Shown: one piece after another, positions 36,161 through 44,783 of the stretch
Layout: each line of letters opens with the position of its first letter
Position numbering within the stretch: position 1 is the stretch's first letter
From: Streptomyces sp. RFCAC02
GTDB lineage: Bacteria > Actinomycetota > Actinomycetes > Streptomycetales > Streptomycetaceae
Direction: 5' to 3'
Length of the DNA: 64,000 bases
Assembly (NCBI RefSeq): GCF_004193175.1
Contig: NZ_SAUH01000001.1
Span: 2,397,501-2,461,500 of the forward strand
Notes under the pieces: generated by a model
Databases searched by the model: none
Seen by the model: the letters and a program-made list of their open reading frames with translations, nothing else
Told to the model about the DNA's origin: nothing
Program-made: the position numbers and the translations under genes

Positions 36161-36172
36161 GTTGTGTGCAAC
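36161..36172. promoter_or_regulatory. Candidate LysR site
   Basis: GTTG-TGTG-CAAC, a short inverted repeat, lies in the divergent MFS/LysR promoter region, followed by the palindrome ACGATCGT (36171-36178). LysR proteins often bind such sites near their own start. Confidence 0.4.
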
Positions 36173-36194
36173 GATCGTCAAGCGAGGCTTATCG

Positions 36195-37103
36195 ATGGGA
36201 GCAGGCGTGTTGGAGCGGCACGAACTGGAGGCGTTTCTCACCCTCGCCGAGGAGCTGCACTTCGGCCGCACCGCCGAGCGCCTGCGGGTCTCGACCGCGC
36301 GCGTCAGCCAGATCATCGCCGGAATGGAGCGGCGGATCGGTGTCCCTCTGTTCAACCGCACCAGCCGTCGTGTCGAACTGACCGCGGTGGGAGAGCGGTT
36401 GTACGAGGGGACGCGGCCCGCGTGGGACCGGATCTCCGCCGCGTTCGACGAGGCCGTCGCCACCGGGCGCGGCGTCACCGGGACGCTGCGCGTGGCGTTC
36501 GTCGGCGCGGCGGGCGGGCAGTTGCTCGTCAGGGCGGCGGATCTCTTCGGGCGGCGTCATCCCGACTGCGAGGTCCGGCTGCGTGAGGCGCAGATGACCG
36601 ACCTCATGCCGTGGCTGCGCGCCGGGGATGTCGACATCGCCCTGGGGACGCTGCCCATCGACGAGCCGGGCTTCGCGACCGGACCGGCGCTGGTGTCCGA
36701 GGCGCGCCTGCTCGCGGTCCCCGCCGGGCATCCCTTCGCCCGCCGCGCGTCGCTGTCCCTGGAGGACCTGGCGCGCGTCCGGCTGCTCCAGCTCCCCGAC
36801 ACCCTGCCGGACGCCCTGCGGGAGGACCGCACCCCGCGCGCCACCCCGTCGGGCCGGCCGATCGAACCCGGTCCGACGGGAGCCACGTTCAACGAGATGC
36901 TCACGCTCATCGGCGCCGGTCACGGCGTGTTCCCGGTCGGCGCCCACGCCAGGCGCTATTACGTGCGCCCGGACGTCGCCTACGTACTGCTGCGTGACGC
37001 GCCGCCCCTGCGGTGGGGGCTGCTGTGGCGGACGGACAGCGCCACGGCCCGCGTCCGCGCCTTCGCCGAAGCAGCCGGCTCCCTCGTCGACGCCCCCGCC
37101 TGA
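36195..37103 (+). CDS. LysR-family regulator
   Basis: A 302-residue regulator. The winged HTH covers residues about 10-70 (FLTLAEELHFGRTAERLRVSTARVSQIIAGMERRIGVPLFNR). The periplasmic-binding-like effector domain follows (LRVAFVGAAGGQLL). It is divergent from the MFS/oxidase operon, its probable target. GAGG stands before the ATG; a GTG twelve bases on could also be used. Confidence 0.9.
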   Translation: MGAGVLERHELEAFLTLAEELHFGRTAERLRVSTARVSQIIAGMERRIGVPLFNRTSRRVELTAVGERLYEGTRPAWDRISAAFDEAVATGRGVTGTLRVAFVGAAGGQLLVRAADLFGRRHPDCEVRLREAQMTDLMPWLRAGDVDIALGTLPIDEPGFATGPALVSEARLLAVPAGHPFARRASLSLEDLARVRLLQLPDTLPDALREDRTPRATPSGRPIEPGPTGATFNEMLTLIGAGHGVFPVGAHARRYYVRPDVAYVLLRDAPPLRWGLLWRTDSATARVRAFAEAAGSLVDAPA

Positions 37104-37172
37104 CCGGTGCAGCCGACCGCAGCGGTGCACCTGATCACCCTCCGGTGCGTTCCCGTCCCAATGCGCACACAC

Positions 37173-37193
37173 CTTAATAGCCATTGTATTAAG
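37173..37193. promoter_or_regulatory. AT-rich operator/promoter of the toxin-antitoxin pair
   Basis: CTTAATA-N7-TATTAAG is a perfect inverted repeat nine bases before the antitoxin ATG, in a notably AT-rich island. TATTAA doubles as a -10. Ribbon-helix-helix antitoxins bind such palindromes to repress their own operon. Confidence 0.65.
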
Positions 37194-37201
37194 CTGGCAC
37201 C

Positions 37202-37483
37202 ATGACCACACCCCGCGCCGGCAGAACCCGGATCACCAGCATTTCCCTGCGCACCGAGACCCTGGAGGCGATCCGCGAACGCGCCGGCAAACAGGGGGTT
37301 TCCGCCTACGTCGAAGAAGCCGTGCAGCGGCAGCTCCAGCGCGAAGCCATCGACGAGTACATCGCCACCGCCGAAGCCGAGCACGGCCCGCTCGACCCGG
37401 CCGAAGTAGCGGAAAAGATCGAGCGCATCCGCGCCTACCACGCGGCTCACCGTGGAGACTCCGCGCGGACGGACGCCGCGTGA
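37202..37483 (+). CDS. VapB-like antitoxin
   Basis: A 93-residue protein with a ribbon-helix-helix-like N terminus (TRITSISLRTETLEAIRERAGKQGVSAYVEEAV) and an acidic C-terminal tail that would wrap the toxin. The stop overlaps the toxin GTG (GTGA). Recognition rests on the pair and its operator more than on sequence alone. Confidence 0.78.
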   Translation: MTTPRAGRTRITSISLRTETLEAIRERAGKQGVSAYVEEAVQRQLQREAIDEYIATAEAEHGPLDPAEVAEKIERIRAYHAAHRGDSARTDAA

Positions 37484-37872
37484 GCGGAACCCTCGTTCTC
37501 GACAGCGAGGCTCTCTCCAAGCTCGCTCGCCGTCACCGTGTCGCGACCGCGTGGCTGGGCGTCGCCCGCCAGTCGGACCTGGCCGTCGTGACGAGTGCGG
37601 CGACACTGGTGGAAGCACGCGACCCGAAGGTGCCGCAGGCGGCGTTCGACCACGCGGTCTCACTGACGAAAGTGCGTCCAGTCACGGAAGAGGTCGCCCG
37701 CGCAGCCAGCAGACTCCTCGCCGGCGCGAATCTGCACGGCCACACATACGGCATCGACGCGATACTGGCCGCCACAGCACACGAGGAATACGGCGACGTC
37801 ACCGTACTCACCAGCGACACCGACGACCTCCGGCGACTGTGCCGCCCACGGATCGCCGTCGAGCCGATCTGA
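37480..37872 (+). CDS. VapC-like PIN-domain toxin
   Basis: A 130-residue PIN-domain ribonuclease. LVLDSEALSKLA has the first Asp (D8), VEAR supplies a Glu, YGIDAILAATA and LTSDTDDLRRL supply the remaining acidic metal ligands. PIN toxins cleave tRNA or rRNA until bound by their antitoxin. Translation is coupled to the antitoxin by a 4-base overlap. Confidence 0.83.
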   Translation: MSGTLVLDSEALSKLARRHRVATAWLGVARQSDLAVVTSAATLVEARDPKVPQAAFDHAVSLTKVRPVTEEVARAASRLLAGANLHGHTYGIDAILAATAHEEYGDVTVLTSDTDDLRRLCRPRIAVEPI

Positions 37873-37891
37873 GCGCTCACCCACCCGACAG

Positions 37892-37908
37892 CGAGACGAT
37901 TCGTCTCG
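37892..37908. promoter_or_regulatory. Operator-like palindrome CGAGACG-N3-CGTCTCG, copy 2
   Basis: Perfect 7-bp arms around ATT, 20 bases before the TetR start, in the usual place for autoregulation. Confidence 0.6.
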
Positions 37909-37928
37909 TCTCCGGTAGGCTGTGGCGC

Positions 37929-38567
37929 ATGACGAGTGAGTCCAGTGGGGCCGGGAACGCTGCCGTGCGACGGCGGGCGCCGAATGCCGCGCGGCGCAGT
38001 GAGAAGTCCCGCCGTGCGATCCTCACGGCCGCCTTCGAGCTGGTCGGCGAGGTCGGGTACGCGAAGCTGAGCGTCGAGGGCATCGCCGCGCGGGCCGGCG
38101 TCGGCAAGCAGACGATCTACCGGTGGTGGCCGTCCAAGGGCGCCGTCCTGTTCGACGCGTTCCTCATGCTGTCCGAGGGCGACGGCGGGGAGCCTGGCGA
38201 GCTGCCGGACACCGGTGACCTGGCGGCCGACCTGAAGCTCGTGCTGCGCGCCACCGTCGCCGAGCTGAACGACCAGGGCCACGACGAGCCGATGCGTGCC
38301 CTCTCCATCGAGATGGGGCGCGACCCGGAGCTGGCCGCGCAGTACGCCGAGCGGCTCGGCGGTCCGATGAACGAGATGAAGAAGCGGCGCCTGCGCAGCG
38401 CCCAGCGTGCCGGACAGCTCGACGCCGACATCGATCTCGACATCGCGGTGGACCTCCTGTGGGGTCCCCTCGCCGCGCGCTGGCTCCAGCGCGACGGGCC
38501 GCTGACCCCGGAGTACGCCGACGCCCTGGTGGACGCGGCCCTCGCCGGTCTGCGCCCGCGCCCCTGA
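37929..38567 (+). CDS. TetR-family regulator
   Basis: A 212-residue regulator: HTH at about 22-70 (RRAILTAAFELVGEVGYAKLSVEGIAARAGVGKQTIYRWWPSKG) and a TetR_C-type ligand domain. The operator CGAGACG-N3-CGTCTCG in front of it is repeated at 33038, which suggests a small regulon. The ligand is unknown. Confidence 0.88.
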   Translation: MTSESSGAGNAAVRRRAPNAARRSEKSRRAILTAAFELVGEVGYAKLSVEGIAARAGVGKQTIYRWWPSKGAVLFDAFLMLSEGDGGEPGELPDTGDLAADLKLVLRATVAELNDQGHDEPMRALSIEMGRDPELAAQYAERLGGPMNEMKKRRLRSAQRAGQLDADIDLDIAVDLLWGPLAARWLQRDGPLTPEYADALVDAALAGLRPRP

Positions 38568-38578
38568 CACGCGCCCGG

Positions 38579-38611
38579 CCCCGCCGGCGCGCTGGGGGCG
38601 CGCCGGCGGGG
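38579..38611. terminator. Bidirectional terminator
   Basis: CCCCGCCGGCGCGC and GCGCGCCGGCGGGG pair perfectly over 14 bp around TGGGG between convergent genes. Confidence 0.8.
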
Positions 38612-38646
38612 CGGTGGGGGGTGGCGGTACGGGACCGCCGCCGTCG

Positions 38647-40185
38647 TCAGGCGGCGGGCACGCCCGGGGTGCGTCCCTGCGGCGGTACGGTCGGCTCGGC
38701 GGCGGCCGTGTCGCCCGGTTCCGGGTCGGTTTCGAGGGAGTCGATGAGCGCGTCCCGTTCGGCCGTGCGCTCGGGCTTCAGGAAGCCGATGGCGATGTAG
38801 AGGACGAGGGAGGTCAGCAGCGGCAGGCCCACGATCTGCGCCTGCGTGGCGTCCTCCATGATGTAGCGGACGGTGTACCAGACGAGGAGTCCGCCCGCCC
38901 AGGACGTGATGGCCGCCGTCGGCCCGACGCGCCGGAACCAGGGCAGCAGCCCCAGCATCAGCGGGATGGAGATCGGTCCCATGGTGGCCGCGACGAGTTC
39001 CACCACTGTGTCGAGGACGAAGCCCTCGCCCCCGGTCGTGATGGCGAGCGTCACGCTGACGGCGACGAACAGCACGGTCGTGATGCGGGCGAACATGAGC
39101 TGCCCGCCCTCCGTGAGCCGCCGCACCTTCGGCACCAGGACGGGCGCGATGTCCCGCGTGATGACGGCGGTGATGACGTTCGAGTCGGACGCCACCATGG
39201 CCATCGTGTGGGAGAAGAAGCCGGCGAGCAGGAGCCCGATGAGGCCGGCGGGCAGCAGCTCCTTGGCGAGCGCGATGTACGACTCCTCGCCGTTCGTCAG
39301 GCCGGGCACGATCAGCGGCGCCGCGACCATGGGCAGGAAGAGGATCAGGGGCCACACGAGCCACAGGGCGCTGGAGAGCGCGGCGGCCCGCTTCGCCTCG
39401 GAGCCGGACGGCGCGGACATGTAGCGCTGCGCCAGGTTCCACATGCCGCCGTTGTACTCGAACGTCTTCACCAGCAGGAACGCGAGGATCAGCCAGGTCG
39501 TGACGGAGCCGGTGACCGGGTCGCCGTGGCTCTCGGGCAGGTCGCCCCACATGGTGAAGGGGAAGTCGGCGCCGAGTTCGATCATGACGGCGATGAGCAT
39601 CGCGAAGCCCGCGACGGCCTGGATGACGAACTGCCCCATGTCGGTGAGCACGTCGGCCCACAGCCCGCCGACCGTCATGTACGCCATCGTCGCGACGCCC
39701 GTGAAGATGATGCCGACTTCGAGGGGGATGTCGGCGAAGCCCTGCAGCAGCACGGAGATCGCGACCCACTTGGCGGCGATGTCGACGACCTTGAGCGCGG
39801 CGCCGCTGTACGCGAGGACCTGCTGGGTGGGCAGGTTGTAGCGGCGGGTGAGGTATTCGAGCGGGGACTTGACGTCGTGCTTGGCGCGCAGGCGGTTCCA
39901 GCGGGCGGCGAAGAGGAACACGCCGACGCCGACGCCGAGCCCGATCGTGAGCGGCCACCAGAAGTAGATGGTGATGCCCTCGTTGTACGCGACGGCGGCG
40001 AACGCCACGAACATCACCGCGCTGTAGCCGGACATGTGGTGCGAGACGCCGGACAGCCACCACGGGATCTGCCCCCGGGCGGTGAAGAAGTCGGCGACGC
40101 TGTGAATGCGGTTCTTCGACCACCAGCCGATGGCTACCACCACGAGGAAGTAGCCAGCGACCACGATCCAGTCCAACGCGGACAT
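38647..40185 (-). CDS. Sodium:solute symporter (SSS family)
   Basis: A 512-residue transporter with about 13 membrane helices. It begins LDWIVVAGYFLVVVAIGWWSK and includes the SSS pattern VGGLWADVLTDMGQFVIQ. It lies 30 bases after gudD in the same direction, so it probably imports glucarate or a related sugar acid. TCAAAGGAGC precedes the ATG. Confidence 0.88.
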   Translation of the reverse strand: MSALDWIVVAGYFLVVVAIGWWSKNRIHSVADFFTARGQIPWWLSGVSHHMSGYSAVMFVAFAAVAYNEGITIYFWWPLTIGLGVGVGVFLFAARWNRLRAKHDVKSPLEYLTRRYNLPTQQVLAYSGAALKVVDIAAKWVAISVLLQGFADIPLEVGIIFTGVATMAYMTVGGLWADVLTDMGQFVIQAVAGFAMLIAVMIELGADFPFTMWGDLPESHGDPVTGSVTTWLILAFLLVKTFEYNGGMWNLAQRYMSAPSGSEAKRAAALSSALWLVWPLILFLPMVAAPLIVPGLTNGEESYIALAKELLPAGLIGLLLAGFFSHTMAMVASDSNVITAVITRDIAPVLVPKVRRLTEGGQLMFARITTVLFVAVSVTLAITTGGEGFVLDTVVELVAATMGPISIPLMLGLLPWFRRVGPTAAITSWAGGLLVWYTVRYIMEDATQAQIVGLPLLTSLVLYIAIGFLKPERTAERDALIDSLETDPEPGDTAAAEPTVPPQGRTPGVPAA

Positions 40186-40215
40186 CGCGGCTCCTTTGAG
40201 AGTCGTCGGGGGGAC

Positions 40216-41475
40216 TTACCAGTGGGCGCGTCTGGGGACGAACGCGGGCTCGAACGTCCGCATGTACGCGGTGTCGTCGCGCCGCCGGACGCCGCAGTCG
40301 AGGTACTGCTGGTGCATGCGGGCCAGCGCGTCGCGGTCGAGTTCGACGCCGAGGCCGGGTCCGTCGGGGAGGGGGACGGCGCCGTTCTCGAACCGCAGCG
40401 CGCCGGGTGCCACCACGTCCTGGCCGTCCTGCCAGGGGGTGTGGGTGTCGCAGGCGTGGCCGATGGTGGGTGTGGCGGCGGCGAGGTGCGTCATGGCGGC
40501 GAGGCTGATGCCGAGGTGTGTGTTGGAGTGCATGGACAGTTCGATGCCGAACGTGGCGCACAGCGCGGCGACCTGGGAGGAGCGGAGGAGCCCGCCCCAG
40601 TAGTGGTGGTCGGTGAGCAGGACGCCGATGGCCTTCCGCGCGATGGCGGGCGGCAGGTGCTCGTGGGTGACGACGCACATGTTGGTGGCCAGCGGCATCG
40701 GGACGGCGGCGGCGACCTCCGCCATGCCGTCGATCTCCGGGGCCGGGTCCTCCAGGTATTCGAGGACGCCGGCCAGGGCCTCGCCGACGCGGATCGATGT
40801 GGCGGGCGTCCAGGCGGCGTTGGGGTCGAGGCGGAGCGGGACGCCGGGGAACGCGTCGCGCAGGGCGAGGACGGCGTCGATCTCCTCGTCGGGCGGCATG
40901 ACGCCGCCCTTCAGCTTGATCGAGCCGAAGCCGTACGCGTCGACGAGGGCGCGTGCCTGGGCGACGATCCCCTCGGGGTCCAGGGCCTCGCCGAACCGGT
41001 CGGGCACGGCGCCGGGGTGGCCGGCCCACTTGTAGAACAGGTAGGCGCTGTAGGGGACGGCGTCGCGGACGGGGCCGCCGAGGAGGTCGGCGACGCGCAG
41101 TCCGGCGGCCTTGCCCCGGATGTCGAGGCAGGCGACCTCGAAGGGGGAGAACACGGCGTCCACGGTCTTCTGGTTGCTGCCCGCGCCGGTGAGGCCGTGC
41201 TGGTCGGTGACGACGTGCGTGCCGACGCTGGCGGCGACGGCGGCGTACTGCGCGTGGTGGGCGTGGACCTCGACGCCCTTGAGCAGTGCGGCGGCCGCGC
41301 GGAGCCGCTCCAGGTGGGAGAGGTCGCCGTAGGTCTCGCCGAGTCCGGTGACGCCCTCGTCGGACGTCACCTCGACGACGGCCCGCAGTGCCCACGGCTC
41401 GTGCACGCCCGAGGCGTTGAGCAGCGGCGGGTCTCGGAAGGCGACGGGGGTGATGGCGATGTCACGTATGCGCAT
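40216..41475 (-). CDS. gudD: Glucarate dehydratase
   Basis: A 419-residue enolase-superfamily enzyme. It has the substrate region VVTDQHGLTGAGSNQKTVDAV in short blocks, the catalytic KLKGG (K-x-K), metal ligands in RLDPNAAW, LEDP and ATNMCVV, and the His base in MHSNTHLG. It dehydrates D-glucarate or L-idarate to 5-keto-4-deoxyglucarate. Later pathway genes (aldolase, regulator) are not nearby. Operon with the SSS symporter. Confidence 0.92.
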   Translation of the reverse strand: MRIRDIAITPVAFRDPPLLNASGVHEPWALRAVVEVTSDEGVTGLGETYGDLSHLERLRAAAALLKGVEVHAHHAQYAAVAASVGTHVVTDQHGLTGAGSNQKTVDAVFSPFEVACLDIRGKAAGLRVADLLGGPVRDAVPYSAYLFYKWAGHPGAVPDRFGEALDPEGIVAQARALVDAYGFGSIKLKGGVMPPDEEIDAVLALRDAFPGVPLRLDPNAAWTPATSIRVGEALAGVLEYLEDPAPEIDGMAEVAAAVPMPLATNMCVVTHEHLPPAIARKAIGVLLTDHHYWGGLLRSSQVAALCATFGIELSMHSNTHLGISLAAMTHLAAATPTIGHACDTHTPWQDGQDVVAPGALRFENGAVPLPDGPGLGVELDRDALARMHQQYLDCGVRRRDDTAYMRTFEPAFVPRRAHW

Positions 41476-41512
41476 ACCGGCTCATTCGCTCGGCGGTTTC
41501 CTCGCCCATGAT

Positions 41513-41528
41513 GTTCATGTTTCTGAAC
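41513..41528. promoter_or_regulatory. Operator-like repeat GTTCA-N6-TGAAC upstream of gudD
   Basis: Perfect 5-bp arms in the gudD promoter region, 38 bases before its start. A near copy, GTTCA-N6-TGAAT, lies at 41642-41657. Confidence 0.5.
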
Positions 41529-41656
41529 GAGGGACAGTCTCTTGAACGGACGGAACGCCACTGTAGGAGTGCGCCCCACCACCGTCAAGGCCCCGTACGC
41601 GCTGAGCTGCGGCGGCTCCAACGGCCCCCCTCAGCCGGGATGTTCACCCACATGAA

Positions 41657-41690
41657 TGCCGCCCGGCGCACGGTGGCGCGCCGGGCGGCA
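41657..41690 (-). terminator. Terminator of the FAD/Fe-S dehydrogenase gene
   Basis: TGCCGCCCGGCGC and GCGCCGGGCGGCA pair over 13 bp around eight bases, 25 bases past the stop. Confidence 0.72.
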
Positions 41691-41714
41691 CGGGGACGCG
41701 GAGCGGGCGTGGCG

Positions 41715-44549
41715 TCAGACGGCCGGGTCTCCGCGCAGGGCGTCGGCCAGCACCTCCGCCAGGTGCCGCGCCCGGTGGCCGCCGAGCTGGTCGAGCTGTG
41801 TCCGGCACGAGTAGCCGTCGGCCAGCAGCACCGTGCCCGGCGCGGCGGACCGTACGGACGGCAGCAGCGTCTCCTCGGCGCACGCGACCGACACGTCGTA
41901 ATGCCCCTTCTCGAAGCCGAAGTTGCCCGCGAGCCCGCAGCAGCCGCCGGCGAGGTCGCCGGTCAGGCCGGCCCGTTCGCGCAGGCGCCGGTCGGCGGCG
42001 TCGCCGAGCACCGCGTGCTGGTGGCAGTGGGTCTGGCCGGCGACCGGGCGGTCCACGCGCGGCGGCTCCCAGCCGGGCGCGTACTCCTCGATCGTCTCGG
42101 CGAACGTCCGTACGGAATCGGCGAGTCGGTGGGCCCGCGGGTCGTCGGGCAGCAGCTCCGGCAGGTCGGTGCGCAGCGCGGCGGCGCACGGCGGCTCCAG
42201 CACGGTCACCGGCAGCCCGGCGTCCAGCGCGGGCGCGAGCCGGCCGAGGGTGCGCCGCCCCACCGCGCGGGCCGCGTCGAGCTGCCCGGTCGTGACGTAC
42301 GTCAGCCCGCAGCACACCGCGCCCGGCGGCACGGCCGGCCGCAGCCCCGCCGCCGACAGCACCTCGGCCGCCGCCGAACCCGCCTCGGGCGACAGGTAGT
42401 TGGTGAAGGTGTCGGGGAAGAGGACGACCGGCCTGCCGGACCTGAACCGCCCGCCCGCGCCCCGCCACCACCGGGTGAACGGCCGCGCGGCGACCGGCGG
42501 CACCGCCCGTTCCGGCGCGATGCCGGCGAACCGTTTCGCGACCGCCGCGAGGACATCGACGCGCGCCGCCGCGTTGGCGGCCGGGGCGGCCCGCAGCGCC
42601 GCCGTCAGCCGCAGCCACGCGGGCAGCCGGCCCAGCGCGTAGTGCGCCGCCGGACGCCGCCGCCCCGCGTAGTGGTGGTGCAGGAACTCCGCCTTGTACG
42701 TCGCCATGTCGACACCCACCGGGCAGTCGCTCCGGCACCCCTTGCACGACAGGCACAGGTCGAGCGCGTCCCGCACCTCCGGCGACCGCCAGCCGTCCGT
42801 CACGACCTCCCCGAGCAGCATCTCGTGCAGCAGCCGCGCCCGGCCGCGCGTCGAGTGCGCCTCGTCGCCCGTCGCGCGGAACGAGGGGCACATCACCTGC
42901 CCGGCGCCGCCCGCCGACACCTCGCGGCACTTGGCGACGCCGACGCACCGCCGCACGGCCGCCGAGAAGTCCCCGCCGTCCTGCGGGTAGGCGAACGCGA
43001 CCGGCAGCGGCGTACGCGGCAGGCCGGTGAACCGCAGGTTCTCGTCCATCCGGTCGGGGCGGGCGAGGACGCCCGGGTTCAGCCCGCCGTCCGGATCCCA
43101 CGCGTCCTTGAACTCACCGAACACGCCCACCAGTTCGTCGCCGTACATGCGCGGCAGCAACTCCGCGCGCGCCAGCCCGTCACCGTGCTCCCCCGACAGC
43201 GAACCACCGTGCGCCGCCACCAGGTCCGCCAGGTCCGAGCCGAACTCCCGGTACCGCGCGATGCCCTCGGGCGTCAGGAGGTCGAAGTCGATCCTGATGT
43301 GGATGCAGCCGTCCCCGAAGTGCCCGTACGGCGCCCCCCGCAGCCCGTGGTCCGCCAGCAGCCCGCGGAACTCCCGCAGATAGGGGCCGAGGCGCGCCGG
43401 CGGCACCGCGCAGTCCTCCCAGCCCGGCCACGCCTCACCGCCGTCCGGCATGCGCGTCGCCGTGCCGGACGCGTCCTCCCGCACCCGCCACAGCACCCGC
43501 TGCGCCGCCGGGTCCGTCACGACGGCCGACCCCGTGACCGACCCGCCCGCCGCGCGGACCAGCGCGCGGGCGCCCGCCGCCGCCTCGGCCGCGTCCGCGC
43601 CGCCCGCCTCCACGAACAGCCAGGCCCCGCCCGGCGGCAGCGCCGACCGCGCCGCCTCGGACGGCACCAGGTCGGCGGCCATGCCCTCGACCGTCAGCGG
43701 CCCCGCGCCCAGCAGCCCCGGCGCGGCCTCGGCGGCGGCCGACTCGTCGGCGTACCCGAGCACCGCGAGCGCCCGCGCGCCGGGCGCGCGCACCAGGCGT
43801 ACGGTCGCCTCCGTCACCACCCCGAGGGTGCCCTCGCTGCCCGTGAAGGCCCGCGCCCAGTCCCGCCCCTTCTCCGGCAGCAGCTCGTCCACCGCGTAGC
43901 CGGAGATCCGGCGCGGCAGGTCCGGGTAGCCGGTGCGCAGCAGCGCCAGCCGGTCCGTGACGAGGCCCTCGACCGCCGTCCGCAGCGGCTCGGGCACGCC
44001 CGTGCCGCCCCGCTCCAGGCGCGCGGCGGCCCCCCGGTAGGTGAGGACGTCGAGGCGCGTGACGTTGTCGGCGGTCGTGCCCCAGGCCACGGAGTGGGAG
44101 CCGCACGCGTTGTTGCCGATCATGCCGCCGAGCGTGCACCGGCTGTGCGTGGACGGGTCGGGGCCGAACGTCAGCCCGTGGGGCGCGGCGGCCGCCCGCA
44201 GCGCGTCGCACACCGCGCCCGGCTGCACGACGGCGGTCCCGGCCTCCGCGTCCACCGCGACGACGGCGTTCATGTGCCGCGTGAAGTCGAGGACGACGCC
44301 CGTGCCGGTGGCCTGGCCCGCGATGCTCGTCCCGCCGCCGCGCGGCACGACCGGCACGCCGCGCTCACGGCAGACCGCGAGCGCGGCCGCCACGTCCGCC
44401 GCGTCGCGGGGCGCGACGACCCCGAGCGGGACGCGGCGGTGGTTGGAGGCGTCCATGGTGGTGAGGGCGCGGCCGGCCGGGGAGAAGTCGACGCCGCCGC
44501 GCACGGCCGCGCGCAGCGCCGCCGCCAGTTCCGTCGTGTGCCGTTGCAT
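41715..44549 (-). CDS. FAD-linked dehydrogenase with Fe-S and CCG domains (D-lactate dehydrogenase/GlcD-GlcF fusion type)
   Basis: A 944-residue fusion. The N-terminal half is a PCMH FAD domain (PRGGGTSIAGQATG, GGMIGNNACGSHS, AFTGSEGTLGVVTEAT). After the FAD-oxidase C domain (GEHGDGLARAELLP) comes a 4Fe-4S motif CLSCKGCRSDCPVG. Then come two CCG-type cysteine domains (AVCCGLTYV, GGCCGLAGN). Such fusions oxidise D-lactate, glycolate or 2-hydroxyglutarate and pass electrons to the respiratory chain. The alternative GTG at 44564 adds five residues. Substrate cannot be told from sequence. Confidence 0.9.
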   Translation of the reverse strand: MQRHTTELAAALRAAVRGGVDFSPAGRALTTMDASNHRRVPLGVVAPRDAADVAAALAVCRERGVPVVPRGGGTSIAGQATGTGVVLDFTRHMNAVVAVDAEAGTAVVQPGAVCDALRAAAAPHGLTFGPDPSTHSRCTLGGMIGNNACGSHSVAWGTTADNVTRLDVLTYRGAAARLERGGTGVPEPLRTAVEGLVTDRLALLRTGYPDLPRRISGYAVDELLPEKGRDWARAFTGSEGTLGVVTEATVRLVRAPGARALAVLGYADESAAAEAAPGLLGAGPLTVEGMAADLVPSEAARSALPPGGAWLFVEAGGADAAEAAAGARALVRAAGGSVTGSAVVTDPAAQRVLWRVREDASGTATRMPDGGEAWPGWEDCAVPPARLGPYLREFRGLLADHGLRGAPYGHFGDGCIHIRIDFDLLTPEGIARYREFGSDLADLVAAHGGSLSGEHGDGLARAELLPRMYGDELVGVFGEFKDAWDPDGGLNPGVLARPDRMDENLRFTGLPRTPLPVAFAYPQDGGDFSAAVRRCVGVAKCREVSAGGAGQVMCPSFRATGDEAHSTRGRARLLHEMLLGEVVTDGWRSPEVRDALDLCLSCKGCRSDCPVGVDMATYKAEFLHHHYAGRRRPAAHYALGRLPAWLRLTAALRAAPAANAAARVDVLAAVAKRFAGIAPERAVPPVAARPFTRWWRGAGGRFRSGRPVVLFPDTFTNYLSPEAGSAAAEVLSAAGLRPAVPPGAVCCGLTYVTTGQLDAARAVGRRTLGRLAPALDAGLPVTVLEPPCAAALRTDLPELLPDDPRAHRLADSVRTFAETIEEYAPGWEPPRVDRPVAGQTHCHQHAVLGDAADRRLRERAGLTGDLAGGCCGLAGNFGFEKGHYDVSVACAEETLLPSVRSAAPGTVLLADGYSCRTQLDQLGGHRARHLAEVLADALRGDPAV

Positions 44550-44716
44550 GACAACAGCCTGCACCGGACGGCGGAGTTCCGCTCACCGGCTCACCGCCCG
44601 CCCGGGAAAGGCCAGTTCAGGACGGCTTTCCGCACACCGATCGTCAGCGCGGGTGAACACAGGGAAACGATCAGGATTTCCGATAGAAGACACCCCATTT
44701 CCGGCCTCAAAACGCC

Positions 44717-44759
44717 TATAGTGAGGCCCAATCGCTCATGCGGCGTGCTCAGTGAGCAC
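44717..44759 (+). promoter_or_regulatory. Conservon promoter with leader palindrome
   Basis: TATAGT (44717-44722) is a good -10. GTGCTCA-G-TGAGCAC (44745-44759), perfect 7-bp arms, would lie about 20 bases into the transcript and 25 before the ATG. Confidence 0.5.
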
Positions 44760-44783
44760 TGTCTCCGGCCCAGGGGATCGTTC

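Noticed and set aside
38117..41395. A 1092-codon minus strand frame over the symporter and gudD genes
   Set aside because: It is a frame-shifted shadow of two well-supported genes; its product is Arg/Pro/His-rich without any motif.
41508..44783. Long + strand open frame leading into cvnA
   Set aside because: The upstream part opposes the FAD/Fe-S dehydrogenase gene and has no family motif. The cvnA start is taken at 44784.
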